A stretch of 64,000 nucleotides of DNA from Afipia sp. (GTDB taxonomy: Bacteria; Pseudomonadota; Alphaproteobacteria; Rhizobiales; Xanthobacteraceae). A model generated the notes under the pieces. It did no database searches. It saw only the letters and a program-made list of their open reading frames with translations, and was not told the origin of the DNA. The position numbers were made by a program, and so were the translations under genes. The DNA lies in NCBI GenBank assembly GCA_024508675.1, contig JANINQ010000005.1, positions 124,001 through 188,000 of the forward strand. Direction: 5' to 3'. Positions 8,539 to 16,241 of the stretch are shown here, one piece after another. Positions within the stretch are counted from its first letter, which is position 1; each line of letters begins with the position of its first letter.

Positions 8539-9156
8539 ATGATGGCGTTGGCACAAAAACAATCGATCCGACCATCCGCTCAAGAGCGTCGGCGCTTTCA
8601 GCGCGTGAAGGTTCACCTGCTCGGCCGCTATATGCTGTCGGACCGGCGTGAATTCCCATGCCAGGTCATCAATATGTCTCCCGGCGGCCTCGCCATGCTG
8701 GCGCCCGGCATCGGCAATGTCGGTGAGCGCGTGGTGGCCTATCTCGATCATATCGGCCGTGTCGAAGGCAAGATCACGCGCCTGCTCGACAACGGCTTTG
8801 CCATGACGGTCGGCGCGACACCGCGCAAGCGCGACAAGCTCGCCGCCCAGCTCACCTGGCTGGCCAACCGCCAGATCCTCAATCTGCCGGAAGACCGCCG
8901 CCACGACCGCATCGTGCCGCGCAATCCGATGTCGATCCTCAAATTCGACGATGGCCGCGCCATGGCCTGCCGGATCATGGATCTTTCGCTGTCCGGCGCC
9001 GCCCTTGCCGCGGAGATCAAACCGCTAGTCGGCGAACCGGTCACCCTCGGCCGCGTGCAGGCTCGCGTGGTCCGTCACCTCGAAGAAGGCTTCGCGATCG
9101 AGTTCGTTCACGCGCAGCTTCCCGAGACTGTCGAAGATAACGTAAGCGCGCAGTAA
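8539..9156 (+). CDS. PilZ-domain protein with two tandem PilZ-like units
   Basis: About 205 residues. The first unit has the c-di-GMP-binding signature RRRFQRVKV followed by NMSPGGLAM. The second has RHDRIVPRNP and DLSLSGAAL. Both therefore carry arginine-loop and (D/N)xSxxG elements, so two ligand sites are possible. Such proteins are c-di-GMP receptors acting on motility, polysaccharide or the cell envelope. Starts at GTG 8536, ATG 8539 and ATG 8542 are nearly equivalent, with no clear ribosome-binding site. A hairpin terminator follows. Confidence 0.9.
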   Translation: MMALAQKQSIRPSAQERRRFQRVKVHLLGRYMLSDRREFPCQVINMSPGGLAMLAPGIGNVGERVVAYLDHIGRVEGKITRLLDNGFAMTVGATPRKRDKLAAQLTWLANRQILNLPEDRRHDRIVPRNPMSILKFDDGRAMACRIMDLSLSGAALAAEIKPLVGEPVTLGRVQARVVRHLEEGFAIEFVHAQLPETVEDNVSAQ

Positions 9157-9193
9157 AGCGCCGCGGTTACCAGTTTCTGATTTTTCAGGCCGA

Positions 9194-9234
9194 TCAGGGC
9201 GATACCCATCTCCGGGTGTCGCCCTGAAGCTTTT
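9194..9234 (+). terminator. intrinsic terminator after the PilZ gene
   Basis: Stem TCAGGGCGATACCC / GGGTGTCGCCCTGA (14 pairs including one G-T) with loop ATCTCC, followed by AGCTTTT. Confidence 0.75.
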
Positions 9235-9488
9235 CCGCGGGCGGATTCACCGCCCTGTCCGGCACTTGGCTGTCATCAAAAACATCAATCAAATCAGCCG
9301 CCTGCGAGACAATAGATAAAAGTTGAATCAAATCCCGTTATTTCAAATTTTATGCGTATTTTATTCAAGTATAGATCGAATTCGCTGCGTCTTTTACTTG
9401 TATTCGTCTCAATTATACTTTGACGACTTAGCGGCGGTGCAAATCCTTTGTGTGAAAAGTGGTCCCAACAAGAAAAACGGGGGCCACA
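9235..9488. other. AT-rich upstream region of the BTLCP gene
   Basis: No gene is supported here. From about 9280 to 9440 the sequence is markedly AT-rich for this genome, with repeated TATT/ATTC-like tracts. This fits a promoter or upstream activation region for the secreted protease gene that starts at 9489. No clear operator was resolved. Confidence 0.5.
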
Positions 9489-10109
9489 ATGTTTTCAATT
9501 CGTGGACGGGGAGTTGGACTGGCGATTGCCGCCAGCCTTTTCGGAATGACGATTGCGGCGCAGGCCGCGAATGAACGCGTTCTTTATGCGAGCCTCGGCG
9601 ACGCGACACGCGCACCGATCGGCTGGGTGGAATTCTGTGCCGACAGCCCGCGCGATTGCCGGGTCGGCGCAACGCAGGCCCGCGACATCGTGATGACGCA
9701 GGCCGCATGGAAGGATCTGTTGCGGGTCAATCGCTGGGTCAACGAGACCATCAAGCCGATGACCGACATGGATCACTGGGGCGTCATCGAGAAGTGGTCG
9801 TATCCGACCGACGGCTATGGCGACTGCGAGGACTATGTCCTCTTGAAGCGCAAGATGCTGATCGATGCCGGATGGCCGCGCGAAGCGCTGCTGATCACGG
9901 TGGTGCGCGACAAGAAGGGCGAAGGCCACGCGGTGCTGACCGTGAAGTCCGACAAGGGCGAATTCATCCTCGACAACCAGAACGAGGACGTCGTTGCCTG
10001 GACCGACACCGGCTATCGCTTCGTGAAGCGGCAGTCGCAGAACGATCCGAATACATGGGTGTCGCTGGGAGACTCGCGTCCCGCTGTCGCCACCGCAAGT
10101 TCACGCTGA
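9489..10109 (+). CDS. transglutaminase-like cysteine peptidase (BTLCP family)
   Basis: A 206-residue secreted protein: signal peptide at 1-26 (cleavage after AAQA), then a papain-fold domain with Cys113 (YGDCEDY), His147 (EGHAVL) and Asp162 (ILDNQ) as the expected triad. The family (PF06035) includes LapG, the periplasmic protease that c-di-GMP controls through LapD, but no LapD or LapA gene is near, so that role is only a possibility. ATG 9489 is placed just before the signal peptide; the frame is open from 9459. An intrinsic terminator follows at 10218. Confidence 0.9.
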   Translation: MFSIRGRGVGLAIAASLFGMTIAAQAANERVLYASLGDATRAPIGWVEFCADSPRDCRVGATQARDIVMTQAAWKDLLRVNRWVNETIKPMTDMDHWGVIEKWSYPTDGYGDCEDYVLLKRKMLIDAGWPREALLITVVRDKKGEGHAVLTVKSDKGEFILDNQNEDVVAWTDTGYRFVKRQSQNDPNTWVSLGDSRPAVATASSR

Positions 10110-10217
10110 GATTTAGGGCATGGCCGAAACGCCATGCTCAAAAATGGATACTTGAAGAGATAGGAACACACGACCCGGTCGTATCCCCACCCCTCCCCGT
10201 CCCAGACCGGTTCGTGC

Positions 10218-10257
10218 GCGGCCGAGCTTCCCCCAAAGCTCGGCCGCAACTTTTTTT
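10218..10257 (+). terminator. intrinsic terminator after the BTLCP gene
   Basis: Perfect 12-bp stem GCGGCCGAGCTT / AAGCTCGGCCGC with loop CCCCCA, followed by AAC and seven T. It is the strongest intrinsic terminator in the first 20 kb. Confidence 0.88.
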
Positions 10258-10349
10258 GATGATCGCTGACAATCTCCGGCTTCTGCTGCATCATCCATGC
10301 GGGATATATGCGTCCCGCATTTTTGATTCCGGAAGGCATAGAGGTGGAA

Positions 10350-10862
10350 ATGATTTTCAAGAACCACTGGTCAAGAACACTTGCAACAACCCTTCTCACA
10401 GCGGCCGCGCTGGGCTTCGGACTCGCATTGGCTGAAGCCGCAACCATTGTCGCTCTCGGTGCGAGCAACACCTACGGCAAGGGCGTCGCCCGCAATCAGG
10501 CCTATCCGGCCCAGCTTCAGGCGATCCTGCAGGCCAGCGGCAAATCGGTTCGCGTCATCAATGCCGGCATCAATGGCGATACCACCGAGGGCATGTTGCG
10601 GCGGCTTGATCGTGCCGTGCCCAACGGCACCAGCGTTGTCATCCTGCAACCCGGCGGCAACGACCGGCGCAAGGGCACCACGGATCGCACTTCGGAGATC
10701 CAGAGCCGGCTGAGTGCGCGCGGCATTCCGGTTGTGATGCTCGGCAACAGCATGCTCTCCGGGCTGCCGAAGCAGCCGGATGGGGTTCACCTGACACCCG
10801 AAGGCTATCAGATGCTGGCAAAATCCATTGCGCCAAGCGTTCAAAGCGCGATGGGCCGCTGA
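10350..10862 (+). CDS. secreted SGNH/GDSL-type hydrolase (lysophospholipase/arylesterase-like)
   Basis: A 170-residue protein with a signal peptide (about 1-31) and the four SGNH blocks: GASN (37-40, Ser39) in place of GDS, NAGINGDTT (71-79), GGND (102-105, Asn104), and DGVHLTPEG with Asp144 and His147. Related to TesA-type periplasmic esterases; the substrate is unknown. The ATG at 10350, following GAGGTGGAA, was chosen over the frame opening at 10308 because it starts the signal peptide. A symmetric terminator follows 16 bases after the stop. Confidence 0.85.
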   Translation: MIFKNHWSRTLATTLLTAAALGFGLALAEAATIVALGASNTYGKGVARNQAYPAQLQAILQASGKSVRVINAGINGDTTEGMLRRLDRAVPNGTSVVILQPGGNDRRKGTTDRTSEIQSRLSARGIPVVMLGNSMLSGLPKQPDGVHLTPEGYQMLAKSIAPSVQSAMGR

Positions 10863-10878
10863 CAGCGGATCAAAACAA

Positions 10879-10907
10879 AAGCCCCGCTGCAGCGGGGCTT
10901 TCTATTT
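10879..10907 (+). terminator. intrinsic terminator after the SGNH hydrolase gene
   Basis: A 22-bp perfect palindrome with arms AAGCCCCGCTG / CAGCGGGGCTT, followed by TCTATTTT. The AAAACAAAA tract on the other side could also let it serve the opposite strand. Confidence 0.85.
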
Positions 10908-10938
10908 TCAGGTTCTGAAATCGCGAAACCGGAATGAG

Positions 10939-11331
10939 TTATCGCGGCAATGTCAGCGGCAGCAGCTCACGCAGCCGCGGATCGCGTAGGTAAAGGCCGC
11001 CCCAGGTCATGACACCGAGCAGCAGGCAAATAAGCTGCGGCGGCGATCCAAGTTCACCAAGCCGGAAGTGGGCGCAGATCGCGCCGCCGAGAAATGCCGT
11101 GGTGAGGATCGCGCCGAGATAGACCGTCCGCGGGATCGCGTAGAGAACACCGCAAACGAGCATGACGATCCCGAGCGGGACGGCGAGGCTCATCGGGAAT
11201 CCCGTGGCGTCCATCGGCTCTTTCAACAGATGCGGAGCGAACAGTTGAACTCCTGCGTCGGCCAGCAGCGCCAGCACCACGAGGGCACTGATGACATCGC
11301 CAATCCAGTTGGCAGCGGTCTTCTGCGCCAT
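10939..11331 (-). CDS. DoxX-like small membrane protein
   Basis: A 130-residue inner-membrane protein with four hydrophobic helices (ISALVVLALLADAGVQLF, SLAVPLGIVMLVCGVLYAI, GAILTTAFLGGAIC, LLLGVMTWGGLYL), matching the DoxX-like family (PF13564) in its spacing and the AIPRTVYLGAILTTAFLGGA motif. AAAGGAG lies 8 bases before the ATG at 11331, which decides the start over earlier in-frame ATGs. The biochemical role of the family is unsettled. It appears monocistronic. Confidence 0.8.
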   Translation of the reverse strand: MAQKTAANWIGDVISALVVLALLADAGVQLFAPHLLKEPMDATGFPMSLAVPLGIVMLVCGVLYAIPRTVYLGAILTTAFLGGAICAHFRLGELGSPPQLICLLLGVMTWGGLYLRDPRLRELLPLTLPR

Positions 11332-11556
11332 GATATCTCCTTTGGTCATAATGATTTTTTTGAAGCGTCTGCGGCAACAGGCGGGCAATATCCATCCGCG
11401 AGCCGAGGCGCGTCGTGAGAAAGCGCGATGGGCCACGGCTGCGCGCCGGCGTCAATACACGATTGCTTGCAATTCAGCGGCTAAAAAACCTGCGGCAGGG
11501 CTTGAAATAAAACATCCCTGCCGCCAGCGAAAAGATTCGGGATCGCGGGCCTGCGC

Positions 11557-12087
11557 TCAGCCGATCTTCTTAAGGCCTGCCTTGAAGCGCTTGCCGTTGT
11601 GAACGTAATGCGCCGCGCCATAGGTCATGGCGGTGACCTGCTCCGGCGTCAGCGTCTTGATCACGCGAGCCGGCGCGCCGATCACGAGCGAGCGATCCTC
11701 GAACGTCTTGCCTTCAGTGATGACAGATCCCGCACCGACGATGCAGCCCTTGCCGATCCGCGCGCCATTCATGATGATCGCGCCCATGCCGATCAGCGCG
11801 CCATCCTCGATGGTGCAGCCGTGCAAAATAACATTGTGGCCGATGGTGCAGTTGATGCCGATGGTCAGCGGAAATCCCGGATCGGTGTGAAAGGTGCAGT
11901 TGTCCTGCACGTTCGAACCCTCGCCGATCTCGATCAGCTCGTTATCGCCGCGCAGTACCGATCCGAACCAGACGCTCGCATTGGTTTTCAGGCGCACATT
12001 GCCGATCACCGTCGCGGTTTCAGCGATGAAGTATTGTCCGTCTGCGGGAAGTTGCGGGGATTTTCCGTCAAGTTCGTAGATCGCCAT
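11557..12087 (-). CDS. gamma carbonic anhydrase family protein
   Basis: A 176-residue left-handed beta-helix (hexapeptide repeat) trimer protein of the YrdA/PaaY type. The three metal ligands are His67 (FHTD), His84 (IGHN) and His89 (ILHG). Arg46/Asp48 (LRGDN) and Gln61/Asp62 complete the conserved active-site set. Reversible CO2 hydration is the founding activity, but many members are untested or inactive. The ATG follows GAAGGAG at good spacing. Nothing nearby points to a specific pathway. Confidence 0.92.
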   Translation of the reverse strand: MAIYELDGKSPQLPADGQYFIAETATVIGNVRLKTNASVWFGSVLRGDNELIEIGEGSNVQDNCTFHTDPGFPLTIGINCTIGHNVILHGCTIEDGALIGMGAIIMNGARIGKGCIVGAGSVITEGKTFEDRSLVIGAPARVIKTLTPEQVTAMTYGAAHYVHNGKRFKAGLKKIG

Positions 12088-12156
12088 TCATGGTCTCCTT
12101 CTGCGGCGACCATGCCACGAATAAACCGGCTCTGGCGAGAGGATCGGACGAAGAGA

Positions 12157-12486
12157 TCAGACGAGGATGCCGGCGCGTTCCAGAACCATCAGCACGAAGG
12201 TCCCGGACATCATGCTCCAGAATCCGGCGATGACGGTGGCCGCGGCGACGAACTGAACCCGGCGGCCTTCGATCATGCGGCCACGGATGGTGTTGCGCAT
12301 GATGATGAAGGGCGCTGCGAACACCAGAAACGGCACGGCGGCGAATGCCTTCGACGTCGCATCCTGCATCAGCAATCCGAAGCCGGGCGGCTTTTCCATC
12401 AGCGCTTGGAAGCCGCTGTTGAGCGCGCCCGCGACGGCAAATCCGATGAAAAGAGCAAAGAAGGAATTCAACGCTTCGGGCGACAT
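12157..12486 (-). CDS. conserved small membrane protein (DUF6949-like)
   Basis: A 109-residue protein with about three hydrophobic helices (SFFALFIGFAVAGALNSGF, AFAAVPFLVFAAPFIIM, FVAAATVIAGFWSMMSGTFV). It resembles a short Rhizobiales membrane family of unknown function. The start at 12486 (MSPEALNSFF) gives the usual compact N-terminus; the longer frame to 12546 adds only an Arg-rich stretch. It could be co-transcribed with the carbonic anhydrase gene downstream (69-base gap). No function is assigned. Confidence 0.7.
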   Translation of the reverse strand: MSPEALNSFFALFIGFAVAGALNSGFQALMEKPPGFGLLMQDATSKAFAAVPFLVFAAPFIIMRNTIRGRMIEGRRVQFVAAATVIAGFWSMMSGTFVLMVLERAGILV

Positions 12487-12741
12487 CTGACACGTCCAAC
12501 GCAGGCGACCACTCGGAGACCGCGCGCGGCGGCCTGCCCTAGGCATCGCAAAATGCTGCCGCGCCCGCCACTTTATCCTTAAAGAAAGGTTAACACGGCG
12601 GCTTCGACCGGCTTCGCGCGCATGGCTCCGGTGACGCGCCAGTCACCGGGAACCGCCGGAAAGACGCCTGCGCATGGCATAATCCGCTCCGATTCGGCCC
12701 CGCATCCGGTGGCCTGTCCCCGAATGGTCTGTCTTCCGGTC

Positions 12742-13455
12742 ATGGCTCTGTTTTCGTCCACCTCGTCCCGCCCTGCTCCCGCGCGCTCTGCCCGACGCAG
12801 CCATGTCGTGCCTTTTCTGGTGATGGGCGCGATTGGCGCATGCGCGGTCGCGGCGGTGGCGTATCTATTGTGGCCGACCTGGGGTGTCGAGAAAGCCGGC
12901 GATCCGGATCGCCTGCCGATTTCCATCGGCGGCACGCTGTTCAATGTGCCGACCAAGGCAATCCGCGTGAAGCTGCAGAAGCGCACAGGTCCGCAGGAGC
13001 GCGTCGATCTCGGCCTTGTCTATCCATCGCTCGAGGCGCCCGAGGCGCGGCGTCCAGTCAGCGCGGAAACGGTGGAGGAAAACCTGCCGGAGATCGACCG
13101 CATCTTCCTGTCGATCGCGGCACATCACGATGCTGTCTCGCCGGACGAGCGCACACGGACGATCTATCCGCGCTATCTCGACCCGAACGCAGGACGCATT
13201 GAAGACGGACTGAGCATCCGCCCGTTCCGCGACAACACGCCCTATACGAACGAAGATCTGGTCTATGCCTCCTCGCCGCAGATCATCGCGCGCTGCACGC
13301 GCGACGCGAAAACGCCGGGCATGTGCCTCAGCGAACGGCGGATCGAAGGCGCGGACCTCACATTCAGATTTCCGCGCGACTGGCTGACGAAATGGCGGGA
13401 CGTGGCGGGAGCGATGGATCAGATCATTGCCCGGATGCGCAGGCCACACGGGTAA
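12742..13455 (+). CDS. conserved single-pass membrane protein of unknown function
   Basis: A 237-residue protein: a short basic Ser/Arg-rich N-terminus, one membrane helix at about 25-45 (PFLVMGAIGACAVAAVAYLLW), then a soluble domain of about 190 residues with ISIGGTLFNVP, YPRYLDPNAG, a pair of cysteines (ARCTRDAKTPGMCLSE) and FPRDWLTKWRDV. It looks like an inner-membrane-anchored periplasmic protein. The start is uncertain: ATGs at 12622, 12724 and 12742 are all possible, and 12742 puts the helix near the terminus. No recognised domain. Confidence 0.7.
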   Translation: MALFSSTSSRPAPARSARRSHVVPFLVMGAIGACAVAAVAYLLWPTWGVEKAGDPDRLPISIGGTLFNVPTKAIRVKLQKRTGPQERVDLGLVYPSLEAPEARRPVSAETVEENLPEIDRIFLSIAAHHDAVSPDERTRTIYPRYLDPNAGRIEDGLSIRPFRDNTPYTNEDLVYASSPQIIARCTRDAKTPGMCLSERRIEGADLTFRFPRDWLTKWRDVAGAMDQIIARMRRPHG

Positions 13456-13457
13456 GA

Positions 13458-13865
13458 TTAGAATCTACCAGTGCTAAAAAGGGTAAAATACAAAGTCGCA
13501 TAAATGGTGAGGATGATAATCCAAACTAGCGATAGCCAACTGGGTTGGTGTGGCTGACGCAAATCAAAGGTACTAAAGCCTCTTAGTTCTACGAAAGCTG
13601 AAGCCCAAATAGGAATTCCGAGCGACGCCATAAGTAGAAATTTCATGACGAAACCGGGGTGGCTTATTGAAACATCATTGTAACTCTGGAGGGCTAGCAA
13701 GCCGGTCCCGTATAAAAGAAAAAATAAAATAGCTGCCGTTCTAAAATACCGAAAAACCGAAGATTTCAGTAACAGAGAATAAAAAAAGAGAAGCAAGCCA
13801 ATTCCGACGATAGCGAAAGCCAATAGAGGGAATTGCCTGACACAGAAATCAATCAGGCCTTGCAT
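13458..13865 (-). CDS. AT-rich orphan membrane protein (four helices)
   Basis: A 135-residue hydrophobic protein with about four membrane helices (LLAFAIVGIGLLLFFYSLLL, AAILFFLLYGTGLLAL, FVMKFLLMASLGIPIWASAF, LSLVWIIILTIYATLYFTLF). The DNA is clearly more AT-rich than both neighbours and its codon use differs (many AAA, ATA and TTT codons), suggesting recent transfer. No family is recognised. It ends 2 bases from the stop of the opposite-strand gene and starts 71 bases after the end of the DUF3126 gene. Confidence 0.65.
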   Translation of the reverse strand: MQGLIDFCVRQFPLLAFAIVGIGLLLFFYSLLLKSSVFRYFRTAAILFFLLYGTGLLALQSYNDVSISHPGFVMKFLLMASLGIPIWASAFVELRGFSTFDLRQPHQPSWLSLVWIIILTIYATLYFTLFSTGRF

Positions 13866-13936
13866 CTGCTCTGTAATCCCTGAGCCGGAAATGTCGTGTC
13901 CAGGATATTATCCCGGACACGACACGGTAGAGCCGA

Positions 13937-14155
13937 TCAGACCTCTTCCTCGATGTCCGTTTCGAGGATCGCCATCTGGAACTGGAAGGACCGATCATCG
14001 TCTTCATCATCGACGAACAGAACGCCGATGAATTCCTCACCGATATAGACTTCGGCCGAGTCGTCCTTTTTCGGACGCGGCACGACGCGGATTTTCGGAT
14101 TGCCGAACAGGCGCTTCAGATAAGCGTCGAGTTTCCTGACTTCTGTAACGTCCAC
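13937..14155 (-). CDS. DUF3126 family protein
   Basis: A 72-residue acidic protein matching the alphaproteobacterial DUF3126 family across its whole length: EVRKLDAYLKRLFGNPKIRV, RPKKDDSAEVYIGEEFIGV and SFQFQMAILETDIEE. Cytoplasmic; function unknown. Together with the cysE gene upstream this is a conserved order in the group (from general knowledge of these genomes, not shown here). Possible minor role in cysteine or sulfur metabolism by association only. Confidence 0.88.
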   Translation of the reverse strand: MDVTEVRKLDAYLKRLFGNPKIRVVPRPKKDDSAEVYIGEEFIGVLFVDDEDDDRSFQFQMAILETDIEEEV

Positions 14156-14305
14156 GGGCGTTTCTCCAACTGAACAATGATTGTTGGCGACAGCTTTAAA
14201 ACGATACGGCGCGGACCGCTAGTGCGGTGGCGTTCGAGTTCGCAACATTTCTTAAAATGCACACTCACGGCGGGACAGGTCGCGCCGTCCGGGCAGTCAG
14301 ATTGT

Positions 14306-15130
14306 TCAGGTGCCGAGAGCGTTGAGCATCTGGTTCATGGTGCGCGACGGCTCGGAGCAGCCCGCCTCGCCGACGATCTTCGCCGGCACACCCGCGACCG
14401 TGACATTGTTCGGCACGTCTTTCAGCACGACCGAGCCCGACGCCACGCGCGCGCAGTGGCCGACTTCGATGTTGCCCAGAATTTTTGCGCCCGCGCCAAG
14501 CATGACGCCGTGACGAATCTTCGGATGCCGGTCCTCGTTTTCCTTGCCGGTGCCGCCGAGCGTCACACCATGCAGGATCGACACATCGTCTTCGATCACC
14601 GCGGTCTCGCCAACGACGAAGCCGGTGGCATGGTCGAGGAAGATGCCGCGGCCGATCCGCGCCGCGGGATTGATGTCGGTCTGGAATTCGGCGGACGAGC
14701 GGCTCTGGATGTAATAGGCGAAATCCTTGCGGCCGTTCTTGTAGAGCCAGTGCGCAAGCCGGTGCGCCTGAATGGCATGGAAGCCCTTGAAGTAGAGCAG
14801 CGCGTCGATAAAGCGCGACACGGCGGGATCGCGGTCATAGACCGCAACAAGATCAGCGCGGAAAGCGTTGCCAAGATCGGGATCGGCTTCAAGCGCGTCG
14901 TTGTAGGCCTGACGGATCAGGTCGCCCGACAACGCCGAATGATCGAGACGCTCGGCAATGCGGTGCACCACCGCGTCTTCAAGACGGTCGTGATGCAGCA
15001 CGCTGGAATAGATGAAGGTCGCAAGCTCGGGCTCGCGCTGCACGATGGCCTCAGCCTCGTCGCGAATACGGGTCCAGACAGGATCGACGGTCGAAAGGGC
15101 CGCCTTCGTATCGAGATGATGCTTCACCAT
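14306..15130 (-). CDS. cysE: serine O-acetyltransferase
   Basis: A 274-residue enzyme that makes O-acetylserine from serine and acetyl-CoA, the first step of cysteine synthesis. The N-terminal helical domain (about 1-130) is followed by the hexapeptide beta-helix with AARIGRGIFLDHATGFVVGE, HGVTLGGTGKENEDRHPKI and VASGSVVLKDVPNNVTVAGVPA. The catalytic Asp-His pair (LDHATG) and the second His (ILHGVTLGG) are present. The C-terminus is extended (EAGCSEPSRTMNQML) beyond the segment that inserts into the active site for cysteine feedback. The start is the ATG at 15130. Confidence 0.95.
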   Translation of the reverse strand: MVKHHLDTKAALSTVDPVWTRIRDEAEAIVQREPELATFIYSSVLHHDRLEDAVVHRIAERLDHSALSGDLIRQAYNDALEADPDLGNAFRADLVAVYDRDPAVSRFIDALLYFKGFHAIQAHRLAHWLYKNGRKDFAYYIQSRSSAEFQTDINPAARIGRGIFLDHATGFVVGETAVIEDDVSILHGVTLGGTGKENEDRHPKIRHGVMLGAGAKILGNIEVGHCARVASGSVVLKDVPNNVTVAGVPAKIVGEAGCSEPSRTMNQMLNALGT

Positions 15131-15265
15131 GGGAACAGTCCGGCTGATGGCGTTGAGGATATCTTACCACATAATGGGTTGTTGGAAGGCCACAACATCC
15201 GGCAAGGTTGACGCAGGAATAATGTTCTCCCATCACCGTAGAATATTTATCTACGGCACTCGGCG

Positions 15266-16030
15266 TCAGGTATGCTGACCAAGGAACTCCAGGACACCCT
15301 CCTTGTAAACCTTGTCGCCGACCGCGCGCATATGGTCGCGGTTTGGAATATCAAGCACTTGCGACCCGGGAATGACCTCTGAAAGGCGCTGCGCGGAGCC
15401 TGCAATGTCGTCGGTTGTACCGACCGCGATCAACGTCGGGACGGCAATTGCCGCCGCTTCCTCGCGTGTCATCAGCCGCCGCGAGCCGCGCAGACATGCC
15501 GCAAGCGCCCTGCGATCCGAGCGGGTCTGATCTGCAAACGCCCGGAACGTGCGCCCGACAGGATCGGTCACGTCATCGAGCGATGCCGCTTCCAGCGCGG
15601 CCGCGACATTCTCGCCCGGCCCGCCGCCTTCGATCAGGCCCATGCCGATACCGCCGAGAATTGCGTTGCGCAGACGCTCCGGGTTGCGCTGTCCGAGATA
15701 AGCCGTGATGCGTCCGCCCATCGAGTAGCCCATCATGTCGGCGCGTTCGATGCTCAGATGATCCATCAGTGAGCGCACGTCACCGGCCATTGTGCCGATG
15801 TGATAATCCTCGGAGTCATACAGCTTGGTGGACTCGCCATGGCCGCGCAGGTCGAGCGCAATGACGCGCCGCCCGGCCTTCGTCAGCGTCGAGACCCAGC
15901 CCGGATACGCCCAGTTCACATTCTTGCTCGATGCAAATCCATGCACGAGAACGATCGGATCGCCCTCGCCTTCATCGAGATACGAAAGCTCAACGGAGCC
16001 GTTGTGAAAACTCGGCATCTTGTCGTCCAT
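15266..16030 (-). CDS. alpha/beta hydrolase
   Basis: A 254-residue alpha/beta-hydrolase fold enzyme: oxyanion HG at 30-31 (LVHGFASS), LRGHGES at 61-67, nucleophile elbow GYSMGG (101-106, Ser103), acid near Asp207/208 (VGTTDD) and His233 (NRDHMRAV). The arrangement resembles esterases and 3-oxoadipate enol-lactonase-like hydrolases, but the substrate cannot be assigned. No signal peptide, so cytoplasmic. A family B palindromic repeat lies upstream. Confidence 0.88.
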   Translation of the reverse strand: MDDKMPSFHNGSVELSYLDEGEGDPIVLVHGFASSKNVNWAYPGWVSTLTKAGRRVIALDLRGHGESTKLYDSEDYHIGTMAGDVRSLMDHLSIERADMMGYSMGGRITAYLGQRNPERLRNAILGGIGMGLIEGGGPGENVAAALEAASLDDVTDPVGRTFRAFADQTRSDRRALAACLRGSRRLMTREEAAAIAVPTLIAVGTTDDIAGSAQRLSEVIPGSQVLDIPNRDHMRAVGDKVYKEGVLEFLGQHT

Positions 16031-16117
16031 TTATTGAGGATGATTTTAGCGGAGGGCAGGAAACAAACTTTACCCCGATGAGACACACAAGACCAGTGGC
16101 CTGAAAACCAGCCTGCC

Positions 16118-16237
16118 GTCATTGCGGGGAGCCATTAGCGCGTTCACGCGCGCCTTCGACGCGCCATGGCGACGAAGCAATCCATGCCCTTCTTTGTTGA
16201 TCCAAAGAATGGATTGCTTCGCTTCGCTCGCAATGAC
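16118..16237. repeat. family B intergenic palindromic repeat, copy 1
   Basis: Arms GTCATTGCG...GACGAAGCAATCCA and TGGATTGCTTCGCTTCGCTC...CAATGAC form an inverted repeat. This copy has an extra segment (GCGTTCACGCGCGCCTTCGA) in the left arm. Other copies are at 28194, 29937 and 36349. Confidence 0.85.
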
Positions 16238-16241
16238 GAAG

